DNA from: Protula sp. h YS-2021 | Taxonomy: Eukaryota; Annelida; Polychaeta; Sabellida; Serpulidae | Length of the DNA stretch: 64,000 nucleotides | Direction: 5' to 3' | NCBI GenBank assembly: GCA_949752745.1 | Contig: OX457024.1 | Location: 52,655,810-52,719,809, forward strand | Made by a program: the position numbers and the translations under genes | The notes under the pieces: model-generated | What the model saw: only the letters and a program-made list of their open reading frames with translations | Database searches by the model: none | What the model was told of the DNA's origin: nothing | In this document: positions 12,075-23,223 of the stretch, one piece after another | Layout: each line of letters starts with the position of its first letter | How positions within the stretch are numbered: position 1 is the stretch's first letter

Positions 12075-14105
12075 AGGTCGCCAAGTTACTCTTTGTATAA
12101 GCGCAATTGGAATCCAATTTTGCCTAGTTCTCGCAATGGCCGATTACCTAAAACTGAGAACTAATTCAAGTCAAACCTTAATTGTCTTCAGAAATGGTAA
12201 TTCTATCTCCCGTTCGTTTTTAATTCGGTTTTAAAATCATTCATTGTATTATCAGAAGGTTCAAATAGTGGTTACAGTTCGCATTCTTTAAGAATCAGGG
12301 CTTCCACTTATTGCCCAAGAAAAGGTCTCAGTAAATCTCAGATATCTGAAATGGATAGATGGCATTCTAATGCAGTGCAAAAATACTTTCGCATACCATC
12401 ATTTTCTCTCTAAACTGTTTTTGGTCTGTGGGGGTGTTTTTCTCTAAGCTTCATTGAGACTCTGAACGTGGATTTGACCCTCTAGACGTATTATCTGCTC
12501 TCGATAAAATGTTTATTTAAGTAATTGTTTTGTCATTTATGTAAGTGTCTCATGTATCATTGTCAAAGAAAAATCAGTTACGCGTTTGTTATATTAAATG
12601 CATAAAAGCCATCTAATTGCTTTTTACGCTATGTTTTTGCTCACGCTATTTGACGTAGGAAGATGAAATTTGGCGCACTGATAGAGAATACTGAGACGTC
12701 GTGAAATCCCTATTTTGTACCATGATCTTAGAAAACGATTGCTACAGAAATCTGCTTAGTCTTCTGTTAAAAAGCTATTGTCCGTATTCTGAAGCCATTT
12801 ACCAATTTAAATTTTTAGACCGTTATAGAATAGAGTAATCTAACTTGAGATCGTACTTGATCTGGGAATCCGATAAAGACAAAAATTTCTCTCTATCTAA
12901 TAAATCTTTAATGTATAGTTTTCCTTTCATATGCAACTGCTTAATATGTAGAGATTTATTATTTATTTCTATGTCGTTATTGTTCCATAAAACGCCTCCA
13001 TACTAATTTTCATTGTCTAATTCAGTAAAAAAACATAAGCACTTTTTTATTAGAAGAACGGAGATGTATGTATTTAAAATCAAAATTTCAATGCAAAATT
13101 AATTGTAAGCCTCCATATTTCCCCATTTCGCTAGGCAGTATAGCATTGTTTGTAGTTTTAACCCAGTCTTGATAACCAAGCCAATCTCAACGATATTTTC
13201 ATTACAAGCAAGCTCGGGGTACGAATATTCGATCATCAAAGTTTCCTACTAATGTTGATGTTTAATCTTATTTGACTTATTTGACCCAATAAACCTATTT
13301 ATCAAAGACTGAGCTCTTGACAAATCATTATCTGTACAAGTGGTTTTGCTCAGACTGTAAATGAGATTAGACATTTCCATAGTTTTGGCTATGCTTACCT
13401 TCCCTTACAACGTAAGACACCTCTGACTCCATAAGGTTAGGCGTGTAGGTAATTTTTTCCGTTTTGTCTACAATGTTAACCTGAGTGCATTTTTCCACAT
13501 CAACCCCTACTTCAAGGCCTAGCATGTTGAAGCTTCCCACTGTAACCATAAGATCATAATCCACTTAAGATTTGGACTTTCAAACCAGGATATCTTGAGA
13601 ACCACTTTGTAATCACAAACACTTTATTAATTGAATTAATATGCTTTAGTGAAAAAGTTATGCAACTTTGCTTGTTCTTGATTTAGATAATAAATAGTAA
13701 TTGACAAAGTTCCATAGTGTAACAAACTTTCGACCAAAAATACATTTCGGATACTTTATGTATTCTCTGTGATTTTTTTGTGAAATTTTAACACTGGTGT
13801 CTCCAGTGTGCCTGTAATTTTTTGGCTGTTAGCCAAATTTAGGGGATTTGGTTGCTAAGTTTGGCGTACTTTTTGGCTATTTTAACTTTTGCGTTTGTAT
13901 GGATTTGATAGATGTGAAATTAGTTGAGAGTTGAACGTGGAAATATGTAAATTAGACTGTAACAACGAAAGCCATTGGTTGAAAGAGTCTGTCATTGTAG
14001 ATAGCTTAAAGCAATTAAGGTGACGGCGCCTACGCAGATGGAATAGACTGTTCGCATTGATAACGGGAGAAATGTGCACTTACGTAATATCATATAATAT
14101 GATAC
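12075..14105. other. No gene recognised
   Basis: About 2 kb of AT-rich sequence without a recognisable exon or mobile element. Open frames of up to 65 codons have no family resemblance. Confidence 0.4.
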
Positions 14106-14110
14106 GATAA

Positions 14111-14815
14111 ATATACTCGCGCATTTAAAAACGCTAAAGTATAAATGTTTTTTTCTTAAGTATTAAGTTCAACAAAATCGACCTGTTGCCACTGAATAAC
14201 AAATGTAATCTTCATTTTTTACACTTGATTTTGCGGGAATAGCCAATACATATTATACTATAGTTCACAGCTTGCGGTCTAGCAACTTTTTGGAAATGTT
14301 GCGCTGATCACGTGGTTTTGATTCCTTTCAAGTACATTGACTTACAGGCAAAGTAAAGGCAAACCAGAGTGGTATTAACAAGAGTTTCGAAATAAAGAGA
14401 TGTTGAAATGCCACGGTTCAGCGAAGACCAGAGATGGCAAGCAACTGGCATGCTTCACACCGGCATGTCACTACGGGCGGTCGCTAGAACGTTCAGGGTG
14501 GCGGCATCAACAATTTGTCGTCCCTTGCAATGGCAAGAAGACATGGGCTCCGTAAGAGACCGCCCACGACAGGGCTTTACTTTGCCTGTAAGTCCACATG
14601 CTTGAAAGGAATCAAAACAACGTGACCAGAGCGCCAACTGTGCTAGATTGCAAGTGAGAAATATAGTGGAAACTGTATCGGCTTTTCCCGCAAAACCAAG
14701 TGTAAGAATGGACATTATATTTGTTATTGATTGGCAAAACATCGATTTTGTTGAACTTAATACTTAAGAAAAAATAACATTTATACTGTTGCGTTTTTAA
14801 ATTGCGCGAGTATAT
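14111..14815. mobile_element. Tc1/mariner-like element with ~240-bp inverted arms, internally deleted
   Basis: Two arms, 14111-14358 and 14575-14815, are imperfect inverted copies of each other. Both outer ends read atatactcgcgc inward, and the innermost match is cttacaggcaaagtaaag. Only about 215 bases lie between them. That spacer starts a Tc1-type transposase frame at 14408, described separately, that runs straight into the right arm. The outer ends lie within TA-rich DNA, so a TA target duplication is plausible but ambiguous. The structure is a foldback or long-TIR derivative that could form a strong hairpin. Confidence 0.85.
14408..14605 (+). pseudogene. Tc1-like transposase, N-terminal HTH only
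   Basis: The frame begins MPRFSEDQRWQATGML and continues GMSLRAVARTFRVAASTI, the paired-type helix-turn-helix that binds the element's inverted repeats in Tc1/mariner transposases. A short basic segment follows (GSVRDRPRQG), and the frame then ends in the right inverted arm at 14605. The second HTH and the whole DDE catalytic domain are missing, so no transposition activity is possible. A DNA-binding-only product is conceivable if it is expressed. Confidence 0.85.
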
Positions 14816-15330
14816 AAAGGGATCAAATGTTCAATTTTTAAATTAGATGAGGTATTGCTATGTAAACAATGTTAGGCATATTATCGATATGACGACTGTC
14901 GCTAAACCAAATTTCGCTAAATCAAATGCCGAGGGTTTGGCTAGCAGAATTTTGATTTATCATATAACTTTCATTCTATAGATAAGCGAAAAGGTCTTTG
15001 CTATAGCATTGAACGCCAAGGAGAATGTTACAATCCCGGAGAGATGGCGGTCACTAAATCGACCTGCTGTTGCAGCATGTTTGCGTCTCGTGCTGAAAGC
15101 ATTGGCTGGGGAGCCGACTGTGAAGTATGCCCACGTCTTGGAACATCTGAGTACGAGGTGCTTTGCAAACATCCTGGCGAAGACGACAATGGAGGTAAAC
15201 CATGCATATGATATATATGCCGTCTGTCTGTCCACTTTCGTTCGCCCTCGTGTCCGTGTTCGTTTGCCCCTGGAAAGTATTTGTCGTATGGCTTTTGCCT
15301 TTTGTGTATGGTTAGAACATATATTGAAGG

Positions 15331-15772
<442 letters not shown>

Positions 15773-16445
15773 TAGCCCAGCTTACGTTACACGTAAGCTA
15801 CGGTATAACTATCAGTTTTCAGACTTCGTCCGTTAGTTAATGGTTTGTTTAGTTAACTTTTGTTTCAAAATGCATCTCCTCTTACAAGTTAAATAAACAT
15901 GCGCAATAGTTGGAAATGCGAACCGCGCGTCAATGCAATTTTAATAAACATGCGCACTGGTTCGCAATGCGAACCACACATCAACGCAAGTTAAATAAAT
16001 ATGCTCATTAGTCCGAAATGCCAACCTGTGCATCAATGCACATTAATCAAACATGCGCACTGGTCTGAACTAACAACCGCGCATCAACGCAAACCAAATA
16101 AAAATGCGCAGTGGTCCGAAATGCGAACCGCGCATCAACTCAAGTTAACTAAACATGCGTACTGGTCTTAAATACGAACCACGCATCAAGGCAAGTTAAG
16201 TAAACATGCGCACTGGTCCGAAATGCAAACCGCGCATCAATGCAAATTAAATAAACATGTGCAGTGGCCCGAAATATTAATCGCGCATTTTAAACCGAGC
16301 AAGTTAAATAAACATGCGCACTGATCCGAAATGCGAACCGCGCATCAACGCAAGCTAAATAAACATGCGCACTGGTCTGAAATGCACGCTGGAATTGGTC
16401 TTATCGCTTTTCGTAAGCTGGGACTTTGTCCTTGGACAAACGTGT
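15773..16445 (-). mobile_element. Satellite-bearing element, copy A (Helentron/HINE-like)
   Basis: The left end is ttttagcccagcttacg followed by ttaca and cgtaagct, a hairpin shared exactly with copy B at 23935. About ten units of a 51-bp satellite follow (about 15885-16390). The right end is cttttcgtaagctgggactt then tgtccttggacaaac, also shared with copies B and C. The right end contains an inverted copy of the hairpin arm (cgtaagctggg). A subterminal hairpin, inverted end words and an internal satellite are features of non-autonomous Helentron-like elements. In that reading the hairpin end is 3', so the element is on the - strand. No protein is encoded. Confidence 0.6.
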
Positions 16446-16487
16446 TTTTGTAAACCCATTCCATCCAGCCTTCGGAAAGTTTTGCAG

Positions 16488-16490
<3 letters not shown>

Positions 16491-16575
<85 letters not shown>
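16491..16575. repeat. (TA)n microsatellite
   Basis: About 85 bases of uninterrupted TA directly after the right end of copy A and before the gtgcaatgtcgtc unit. Open frames across it are artefacts. Confidence 0.97.
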
Positions 16576-16579
<4 letters not shown>

Positions 16580-17236
16580 AGATGTGCAATGTCGTCTTAT
16601 TTTTAGATCGACCAACATTGTTAGGCAAGACAGAGTTTTCAATTTCATTGAATTACTAACATCCAGTGACATTATGTGTTACACGGGGGGATCCTGTCTC
16701 ACTAAATGCTCTGATTCTTTCTTTGTAATTTTAATTCATATAAACCACCAGTCCTCTGCACAAATAAATTCAGTATGGAATTCTTTACAAGTTCTCGCGG
16801 CAGTCAGATAATACTGTTTGAAGGCTACATCTATACTAAGCAAAAAGTGCATGGTAGCAACGTGGTGTCCCACGAGTGTGAAAAAGAAGACAGAATGGCG
16901 AATGTAAGGCGAAGATGCGGGTTCGCGGCCAGAAACTGATTGGTAGAACCAATGAACACAACTATGGGCTACAACATGCCGGAGGAGAAGTGCCGTGACT
17001 TAGAGGTGTTATAAAGGAAAGGCTAACGACCATAGAAGAGGCTCTTCAGCTGAGTGTTGCAGCCTCACATAATTTGGAAATGCTTAAAAATGCTGAAACA
17101 TATCAGGTCAAAAATAGTTTATTTTGACTTTGTGACCACTATTAAGAACCAAATTTTAATTTTGCATGTAGGTTGACCAAACAAAAGTCCTTATGAAGGC
17201 CATAACAATGAAATTTATGGAAAATTTTAAATAGTT

Positions 17237-17842
17237 ACCCAGCAAACATTAAGACGTCAGAATGACGTCGGGTCGACGTCGTGACCCGACGTTTCCGACG
17301 TCGGATTGACGTGCCGGTTTTGGTTGTATATGAAATGGAACCGACGTCGGATTTTCAACGTCAAAATGACGTCGGGTTCCGACCTAAATCCGACGTCGGA
17401 ATTAAGTCGGTTTTAGGTTGTATATGAAATTGGAACCGACGTCGGATTCTGGCCTGAAACTGACAAGATTTATATAATTAATAGATATAATTAATTATTC
17501 AACTGCTGTTGTGAAATACATACGGAAGCATTTTCCATGTAAATTTTTACAATCTAGGGAGAAAAATACCGACGCGCCATCAAAATTCTAAAATTTTCAT
17601 GTAATAATTACGTTTTTTCTTCCTCTTTTTCAAAATGACTTCCATTTCCGGTGAGCGATAATAATGTTCATCGCTTTTTGGTGGTTTTTGCAACGCCGGA
17701 ATGACGTCAGAAAACCGACGTCGCCTCGACGTCGGAATAAAGTCGGGTTTTAGGGTAATAGGTCAGAATATGGTTGTGAAGTCGTCGCGACCAAAATACA
17801 ACCTTTTTTCAACCAAAAAAAGACGACGGTTGTTTGCTGGGT
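17237..17842. mobile_element. 606-bp MITE with ACCCAGCAAACA ends, GACGTCGG-rich
   Basis: The ends are perfect 12-bp inverted repeats: acccagcaaaca at 17237-17248 and tgtttgctgggt at 17831-17842. Inside, the first 200 and last 140 bases are packed with gacgtcgg and related self-complementary words, and with ggtt(tta)ggttgtata modules in both orientations. No transposase is encoded. I could not define a target duplication with confidence, and the superfamily is unknown to me. CpG density here is far above that of the flanks. Confidence 0.8.
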
Positions 17843-18044
17843 TTTCAAGAACATGTAATTTAAGTTTGGGTTTAATAGAAAGAACGCAAGTTACCTTCGC
17901 CATCTTTGTTTTTTTTAAAGCAGAATTTCACTTTTTGTCTTTGGAGCTCAGGTTTTGATTCATACAGATTTTATCACTGCGGAATGGATTTTAATTTTGG
18001 CGTCCTTATGGCAAATTATTTCTTACTTTTACGGAAGCTGCTGT

Positions 18045-18790
18045 ACGGCTACCAGCAATCGACACGATCAAGCGTGCAATTCTCAAGCAACGCCTGGTGG
18101 CTAACCGACCTCTTTCTGTGCCACGCGATCGAGCCGATGTTGAGATACCCGCACTGTTCCAAGAAATATCTGCGGACGAGCATTTCCTTCAGTTCGACAG
18201 TCTGCGAACTTCCTTCAGTACGACAGCGGTTTAGGAGATCAGAATAGGCTTCTAATTTTCGCCACTCTGGACATTCCATCTGGAGCAGAGCACCTGTACA
18301 TAGGTGGCACATTCAAGAACTTCCAGAGCTGTTTACCAGTTTTACACTTTGTGCATTCTGAATGCTGGAAGATTCTTTTTGCCGTGTACGTACGCGTTGC
18401 TCCCAAACAAAACGCGGGACACTTTCAACCTTCTGTTCAATTAACTTAAGAGCCCAAGGCCTAACATCTCGCCTCGCACAGCCCTGATTGACTTCGAGAG
18501 AGCTACGTTGCAAGACGCGACAGATGATCGAGTCACCCACCCCTACAGTGAACGGGTGCTTCTATCAAATGAAACAAACATCCTGAAAAAGATTCGAAGT
18601 GAATTCCTCCGAATTCCTTGCCACACAAATCGTGCTGTTGAAGAGCAGGCAGAAATGATAGCAACGATTGCATTTTTGCACCTACCTCAGGTGGAAGAAG
18701 CATTCGAATCACTACAGGATGTTGCTCTGGATGAATTTGGCCCGATCTTGCAGACACATACATTGGTCGCCCCGACGTCGAAACGTCAGA
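18045..18790 (+). pseudogene. MULE (Mutator-like) transposase relic
   Basis: The + strand sequence carries pieces of a MULE-type transposase in shifting frames. In order: AIDTIKRAILKQRLV and ISADEHFLQFDSLR (about 18055-18215), EHLYIGGTFKNFQSC (about 18285-18335; the D-G-T-F-K catalytic-region motif reads GGTFK), ALIDFERATLQ (about 18482-18515) and AEMIATIAFLHLPQVEEAFE (within 18508-18861). Stops and frameshifts separate the blocks, and the first catalytic Asp appears replaced by Gly. These motifs and their order are those of the invertebrate MULE transposases often paired with FLYWCH or zinc-finger domains. No inverted ends were identified. Confidence 0.7.
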
Positions 18791-18815
18791 AAGAACCCGC
18801 TATTTCCTCATATAA

Positions 18816-19244
18816 GGGGCCATCCATTAAGTACGTAAAGCAAAAATTTGTCAATTTTTGACTCCCTCCTCCCTGCACGCAGTGCGTACGCAGTGGCCTA
18901 GACAGCCCCCCCCCCCCTCCTCCAGTACACACGTACATGTACTATATTAAAAAATATCATTTGCTTTTAAAAACTGTATTGCAAATTAATCAATGACAAA
19001 ATTGAAAGTGTACATGCCAGCATACATTAAAATGTTACTAAAATAGCCATTGCACAAAAAAGAGTATAATATTTATTTCCTAAATCGAAGTACTGGGTTA
19101 TTTGGTTGCATAAAATATCTTTGACATATGTATAAAAATGTGTACGTAGGCATCAGTCCGGACCCCCTTCCCCTGTACGCAATGCGTACGCACCAACCGT
19201 GACCCCCTCTCCATCTGTGCGTACGTACATTTTGGATGACCTCT
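18816..19244. mobile_element. ~430-bp MITE with ~22-bp imperfect inverted ends
   Basis: The left end ggggccatccattaagtacg (18816-18835) pairs with the inverted right end at 19223-19244, which reads agaggtcatccaaaatgtac on the - strand. Next to each end is a C-rich block with gcgtacgca repeats in mirror orientation (18880-18915 and 19160-19222). The middle is AT-rich and non-coding. Confidence 0.65.
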
Positions 19245-19775
19245 AATGTGGATCATGCTCCGTCGGGTTGAAGGAGACCCTCAAAGAACCAACAACTAAA
19301 TCGAAGGTTAACACTGCAAAATAAACACTGCGATGGGAGGACAAAGGTCTGTATCTGAAAGTTCTTGGATGTAATCATCAAGGAACAAGGACTGAAAGAC
19401 GTCAGACTCAGTCAAACACATGGCGGGCGTGAAGCTCCTTAGCAACGTCGCCTGTACCAGTTATCGCCAATAACTTCCCCAACCGCCAGATCCTGGATTA
19501 CCTCAGAGGACACACATATTCGATTGGTAGATGAACATTCTGTTGACGTTATTTAAGTAATTATGGTAGTAATTGTAACGGTTGTCAAGTTGTAATTGAA
19601 CATTTCATAGGCGCTATTCTACTAATTACTGTTGCAATTGTCGTTGGAACCAAAAAATTTGTTCCATGTCGTGTACGTGATTTTATGGAAGTGGTTGCAA
19701 TTGTAATAGTGATTGCAATCAACTCAACTGCAATCAACTAAAACCACTCAATACTGTGATTATTTTTTTTTCAGG
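19245..19775. other. No gene recognised
   Basis: Mixed non-coding sequence with short tgtaattg/caattg words around 19560-19735. I see nothing that supports a gene. Confidence 0.35.
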
Positions 19776-19789
19776 CATATATGGAAACA

Positions 19790-20160
19790 AGCCTTTACCT
19801 TCTGGTCTTTACCCCTGTCCTTTACCCCCTGGCTTTTACCTCTCGGTCTTTACCCCCTGAATGCCTTTACCCCCTTAGTTTTACCCCTGCCTTTACCCGC
19901 TGGCCTTTATCTCCCGGTCTTTATCCCCCTGGTTTTTACCTCTCGGCCTTTGCCCCTGAATGCCTTTACCCCCCCCCCCTGAGCTTTTACCCCCGGCCTT
20001 TACCCGCTGACTTTACCTCCCGGCCTTTACTCCTGAATGCCTTTACCCCCGGCCTTTACCCCTGGCTTTTACCTCTCGGCCTTTACCCCCCTGTATGCCT
20101 TTACTTCCAGGTCTTTAAACCCAGGCCTTTACCCTCTCCACCGGGCCTTTACTCTTCCGT
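19790..20160. repeat. Pyrimidine-rich minisatellite (cctttaccccc units)
   Basis: About 25 units of roughly 14-15 bases built on ggcctttacccc(c)tgg. The upper strand is strongly biased to C and T. Long frames rich in Pro, Leu and Thr follow from the bias. It ends about 115 bases before the left end of the Polinton-type element at 20277. Confidence 0.85.
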
Positions 20161-20293
20161 CTTATATAAATAACACTCGCAATTCAGAATCGTGGACACT
20201 TTTTCTGCCTGTTATATCACTAATGCATTGAAATTGGACCTGCAACAAAGGATACCTGCATTGAAATTCTCATTCTAGTAGTATGAAAATAAG

Positions 20294-20690
20294 GGTTGGG
20301 CCAGAACCAATAAGGGTTCCAGCACAGGTTGGGCCAGAACCAATAAGGGTTCCAGCACAGGTTGGGCCAGAACCAATAAGGGTTCCAGCACAGGTTGGGC
20401 CAGAACCAATAAGGGTTCCAGCCCAGGTTGGGCCAGAACCAATAAAGGTTCCAGCACAGGTTGGGCCAGAACCAATAAGGGTTCCAGCACAGGTTGGGCC
20501 AGAACCAATAAAGGTTCCAGCACAGGTTGGGCCAGAACCAATAAGGGTTTCAGCACAGGTTGGGCCAGAACCAATAAGGGTTCCAGCACAGGTTGGGCCA
20601 GAACCAATAAGGGTTCCAGCACAGGTTGGGCCAGAACCAATAAGGGTTCCAGCACAGGTTGGGCCAGAACCAACGTTGGTTCCAACGGTC
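20294..20690. repeat. 33-bp satellite, 12 units (left arm)
   Basis: Units of ggttgggccagaaccaataa plus gggttccagcaca repeat at exactly 33 bases, the last one diverged (caacgttggttccaac). Because 33 is divisible by three, open frames of 11-residue repeats appear on both strands; these are not genes. The inverted counterpart is at 23073-23223. Confidence 0.97.
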
Positions 20691-20854
20691 AATCATCGTG
20701 ACGTCATCAATCACGTGCTCAATTAAGCCAATTAAGTCAATTAAGTCAATGAAGTCCCGCCCGCTTTCACCCGTCAATCATTGTGACATGAGACGCCATA
20801 ATGACGTCATAGGCGGCGTAACCATGGTAACCAAGGGGCTAATTGCGCAGCTGG

Positions 20855-21600
20855 CTGTATGCATTTTTGTAACATGGCGCCATTTTAACTTTGTAAAAAG
20901 TGAAAAATTGGGATAAATTCCGTTATAGTTGACCGATTTGCCTGAAAATTTCACTGTTTGATTCAGTTTTATGCAAAGTTTTAACAATAAGTGGTCACAG
21001 GCTATTTACACCGGTGGCTGTATGCATAATGTGACATGCCGCCATTTTAATTTTGTAAAAAGTGAAAAATTGAGATAACTTCCGCTATGGTTGACGGATT
21101 TGCATGAAAATGTCACTATTTGATGCAGTTTTATGTAAAGTTTTAACATTAAGTAGTTATAGGCTATTTACACCGGTGGCTGTATGCATAATGTGACATG
21201 CCGCCATTTTAATTTTGTAAAAAGTGAAAAAGTGGGATAACTTCCGCTATGGTTGATGAATTTTCCTGAAAATTTCAATATTTGATTCAGTTTTATGTAA
21301 AATTTTAACATTAAGTGGTTATAGGCTATTTACACCGGTGGATTTATGCATAATGTGACATGCCACCATTTTAACTTTGTAAAAAGTGAAAAATTGAGAT
21401 AACTTTCGCTATAGATGGTCGATTTGCCTGAAACTTTCACTGTTTGGTTCAGTTTTATATCTAGTTTTAACATTAAGTAGTCATGGGCTATTTGCGCAGC
21501 TTGCTGTATACAGTTTTGTAACATGCTGCCATTTTAACTTTGTAAGAAGTGGAAAAATGTGATAACTTTCGTTATGATTGACCGATTTGAATGAAAATTT
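20855..21600. repeat. ~165-bp repeats of the Polinton-type element, left arm (about 5 units)
   Basis: Each unit runs from ggctgtatgcat(aatgtgac) through gccattttaa.tttgtaaaaa, gataacttccgctat and gaaaatttcac to caggctatttacaccggt. Units start near 20855, 21005, 21175, 21340 and 21500. Inverted copies lie at 22590-22920. A TG(A/C)CATG-type core and an A-rich block are constant. No ORF is conserved. Confidence 0.85.
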
Positions 21601-21707
21601 CACCATTGGATTCAGTTTGATGTCTTAGTTTACAGTAGTTTGAATAGGTGGTTGTTGGAATGGCGCGCGCCCACCATTCAAACATGTGTTGTTCAAATTG
21701 CTAAAAT

Positions 21708-21720
21708 TGCTGACTCAGCA
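21708..21720. promoter_or_regulatory. Perfect consensus MARE (Maf/AP-1-type) palindrome
   Basis: tgctgactcagca is the exact 13-base T-MARE palindrome bound by Maf/CNC/AP-1-type bZIP factors in animals. A second, one-sided copy (tgctgagtcag) lies at 21836-21846. A cluster of gacgtcat (CRE-type) words follows at 21885-21955. The same site recurs in the second Polinton-type element at 33217-33229. Binding is inferred from sequence only. Confidence 0.6.
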
Positions 21721-21997
21721 ATTTTAACAAGTTTGTCATTTTTGACGAGTTACACACCATGTTTTGATTACATCTAAGTAGCATAAAAGGAAGAGTGAGA
21801 CATGCATTTCATCCATATCAAAAAGCAATAAATTCTGCTGAGTCAGTTTTTTGGATAAAGCGCGCGCCTGTTCGAATGACGTTATCATGACGTCATAATG
21901 ATGACGTGATGACTTCATAATGACGTCATGATGACGTCATAAAGACGTCATTACGTTAGACTCCCCTAAGCGGCATAACCCTAACCCTAGGCGTAGA

Positions 21998-22119
21998 CAA
22001 CATGTTCAACAACATGTTCAACATTTTGAACATGTTGAACTTGTTGAACATGTTGTTCAACATCTGCCTCAACATGTTGTTCAACAAGTTGAACATGTTC
22101 AACATGTTGTTCAACAAGT
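21998..22119. promoter_or_regulatory. Dense palindromic array (GTTGAACA/TGTTCAAC) upstream of a TATA box
   Basis: About 120 bases consist almost entirely of acatgttcaaca-type words in both orientations, including gttgaacatgttcaac. They end directly before gtatataagg at about 22120-22129. Arrays of one palindrome next to a TATA box look like operator or enhancer sites for the downstream ORF. They could equally be a hairpin-prone repeat. Telomere-like taaccctaaccctagg lies just upstream (21976-21991). Confidence 0.5.
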
Positions 22120-22129
22120 TGTATATAAG
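22120..22129 (+). promoter_or_regulatory. TATA box of the element's zinc-finger ORF
   Basis: gtatataagg, a strong TATA consensus, lies about 38 bases before the ATG at 22167, which is in frame with the zinc-finger ORF. The second Polinton-type element has the same gtatataagg at 33270-33279, in the same position after bZIP-type sites. Confidence 0.5.
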
Positions 22130-22166
22130 GCTATGTTTAAAGGCTTTTTCATCATTTGAAAAGTGT

Positions 22167-22613
22167 ATGTTGAACCGAAAGGAGGTATTAATGCAACATT
22201 TGTTCGAAATCTTACAATTGGCCACAAAGTCTTAAAAGGCACTTAAAGGATCCTCATATTTCAGAAGAAGAAGAATTGGAGATAGATATGTAAAACCACC
22301 TATCACTGAAACTTTAGATGAGTCTTCTATGGAAAGTCAAAGCGGCAACATGACTGAAAAGAATGCACATGCTTGTACAGAATGTGGTGCGTTATACAAC
22401 AGTCAAGACGCTTTGTTCAAACATATGAAACATTGTTTTGAAGATGATGATGACAGCAGCTCTGAAAGTGAGTCAGAAACAGACTTTGAAAGTGAGTCAG
22501 AAACAGACTCTGTTTGGTATGATATGGTTCAAGAAGTCTACGATGAATATGATACCAAATTTCAAGAAAAGTTTCAAAATATGCATACAGCCACCGGTGT
22601 AAATAGCCTGTGA
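22167..22613 (+). pseudogene. C2H2 zinc-finger/acidic protein of the Polinton-type element, with an in-frame stop
   Basis: From the ATG at 22167 the frame is open except for a TAA at 22233-22235. After the stop it continues in the same frame through a basic patch with four arginines (about 22263-22274) to the ATG at 22329 and on to 22613. The second part has a single C2H2 finger, CTEC-x11-FKHMKHC-type, at about residues 16-36 from 22329. A run of Asp and then Ser/Glu repeats follows, and a tail with VWYDMVQEVYDEYDTKF. The end overlaps the element's 165-bp repeat (ATGVNSL), so the 3' part is probably lost. Zinc finger plus acidic tail suggests a nucleic-acid-binding accessory protein. I do not recognise an exact family. 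If only 22329-22613 is used it is a 94-residue protein. Confidence 0.5.
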
Positions 22614-22920
22614 CCGCTTATTGTTAAAACTTTACTTAAAACTGAATCAAACAGTGAAATTCTCAGGCAAATCGGTCAACTATAACGGAAGTTATCTCAC
22701 TTTTTCACTTTTTACAAAATTAAAATGGCGGCATGTCACATTATGCATACAGCCACCGGTGTAAATAGCCTGTGACCACTTATTGTTAAAACTTTACTTA
22801 AAACTGAATCAAACAGTGAAATTTTCAGGCAAATCGGTCAACTATAACGGAAGTTATCCCAATTTTCCACTTTTTACAAAGTTAAAATGGCGCCATGTTA
22901 CAAAAATGCATACAGCCAGC
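22590..22920. repeat. ~160-bp repeats of the Polinton-type element, right arm (2 units)
   Basis: Two tandem units beginning gcatacagccaccggtgtaa (about 22581 and 22743), inverted relative to those at 20855-21600. They are followed by the mirror of the TGACGTCA block (22930-23070). Confidence 0.88.
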
Positions 22921-23072
22921 TGCGGAAATAGCCCTTTGGTTACCATGGTTACGCCGCCTATGACGTCATTATGGCGTCTCATGTCACAATGATTGACAGG
23001 TGAAAGTGGGCGGGACTTCATTGACTTAATTGGCTTAATTGATCACATGATTGATGACGTCACGATGATTGA

Positions 23073-23223
23073 CTGTGCTGGAACCAACGTTGGTTCTGGC
23101 CCAACCTGTGCTGGAACCCTTATTGGTTCTGGCCCAACCTGTGCTGGAACCCTTATTGGTTCTGGCCCAACCTGTGCTGGAACCCTTATTGGTTCTGGCC
23201 CAACCTGTGCTGGAACCCTTATT
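23073..23223. repeat. 33-bp satellite, 4-5 units (right arm, inverted)
   Basis: Inverted copy of the left-arm satellite at 20294-20690, with the same diverged innermost unit (caacgttggttc). The array is much shorter here, showing independent expansion or contraction of the two arms. Confidence 0.96.

Noticed and set aside
19713..20231. Pro/Leu/Thr-rich ORFs resembling collagen-like or mucin proteins
   Set aside because: Artefact of the pyrimidine minisatellite; periodicity of 14-15 bases does not keep a frame.
20270..20692. Frames of about 140 codons with VGPEPIRVPAQ-type or TCAGTLIGSGP-type repeats
   Set aside because: They are the 33-bp satellite of the Polinton-type arm read in all frames and on both strands. 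There is no start context, and the inverted copy does the same.
21976..21991. Telomere-like taaccctaaccctagg
   Set aside because: Only two units, internal to the Polinton-type element; not a telomere tract.
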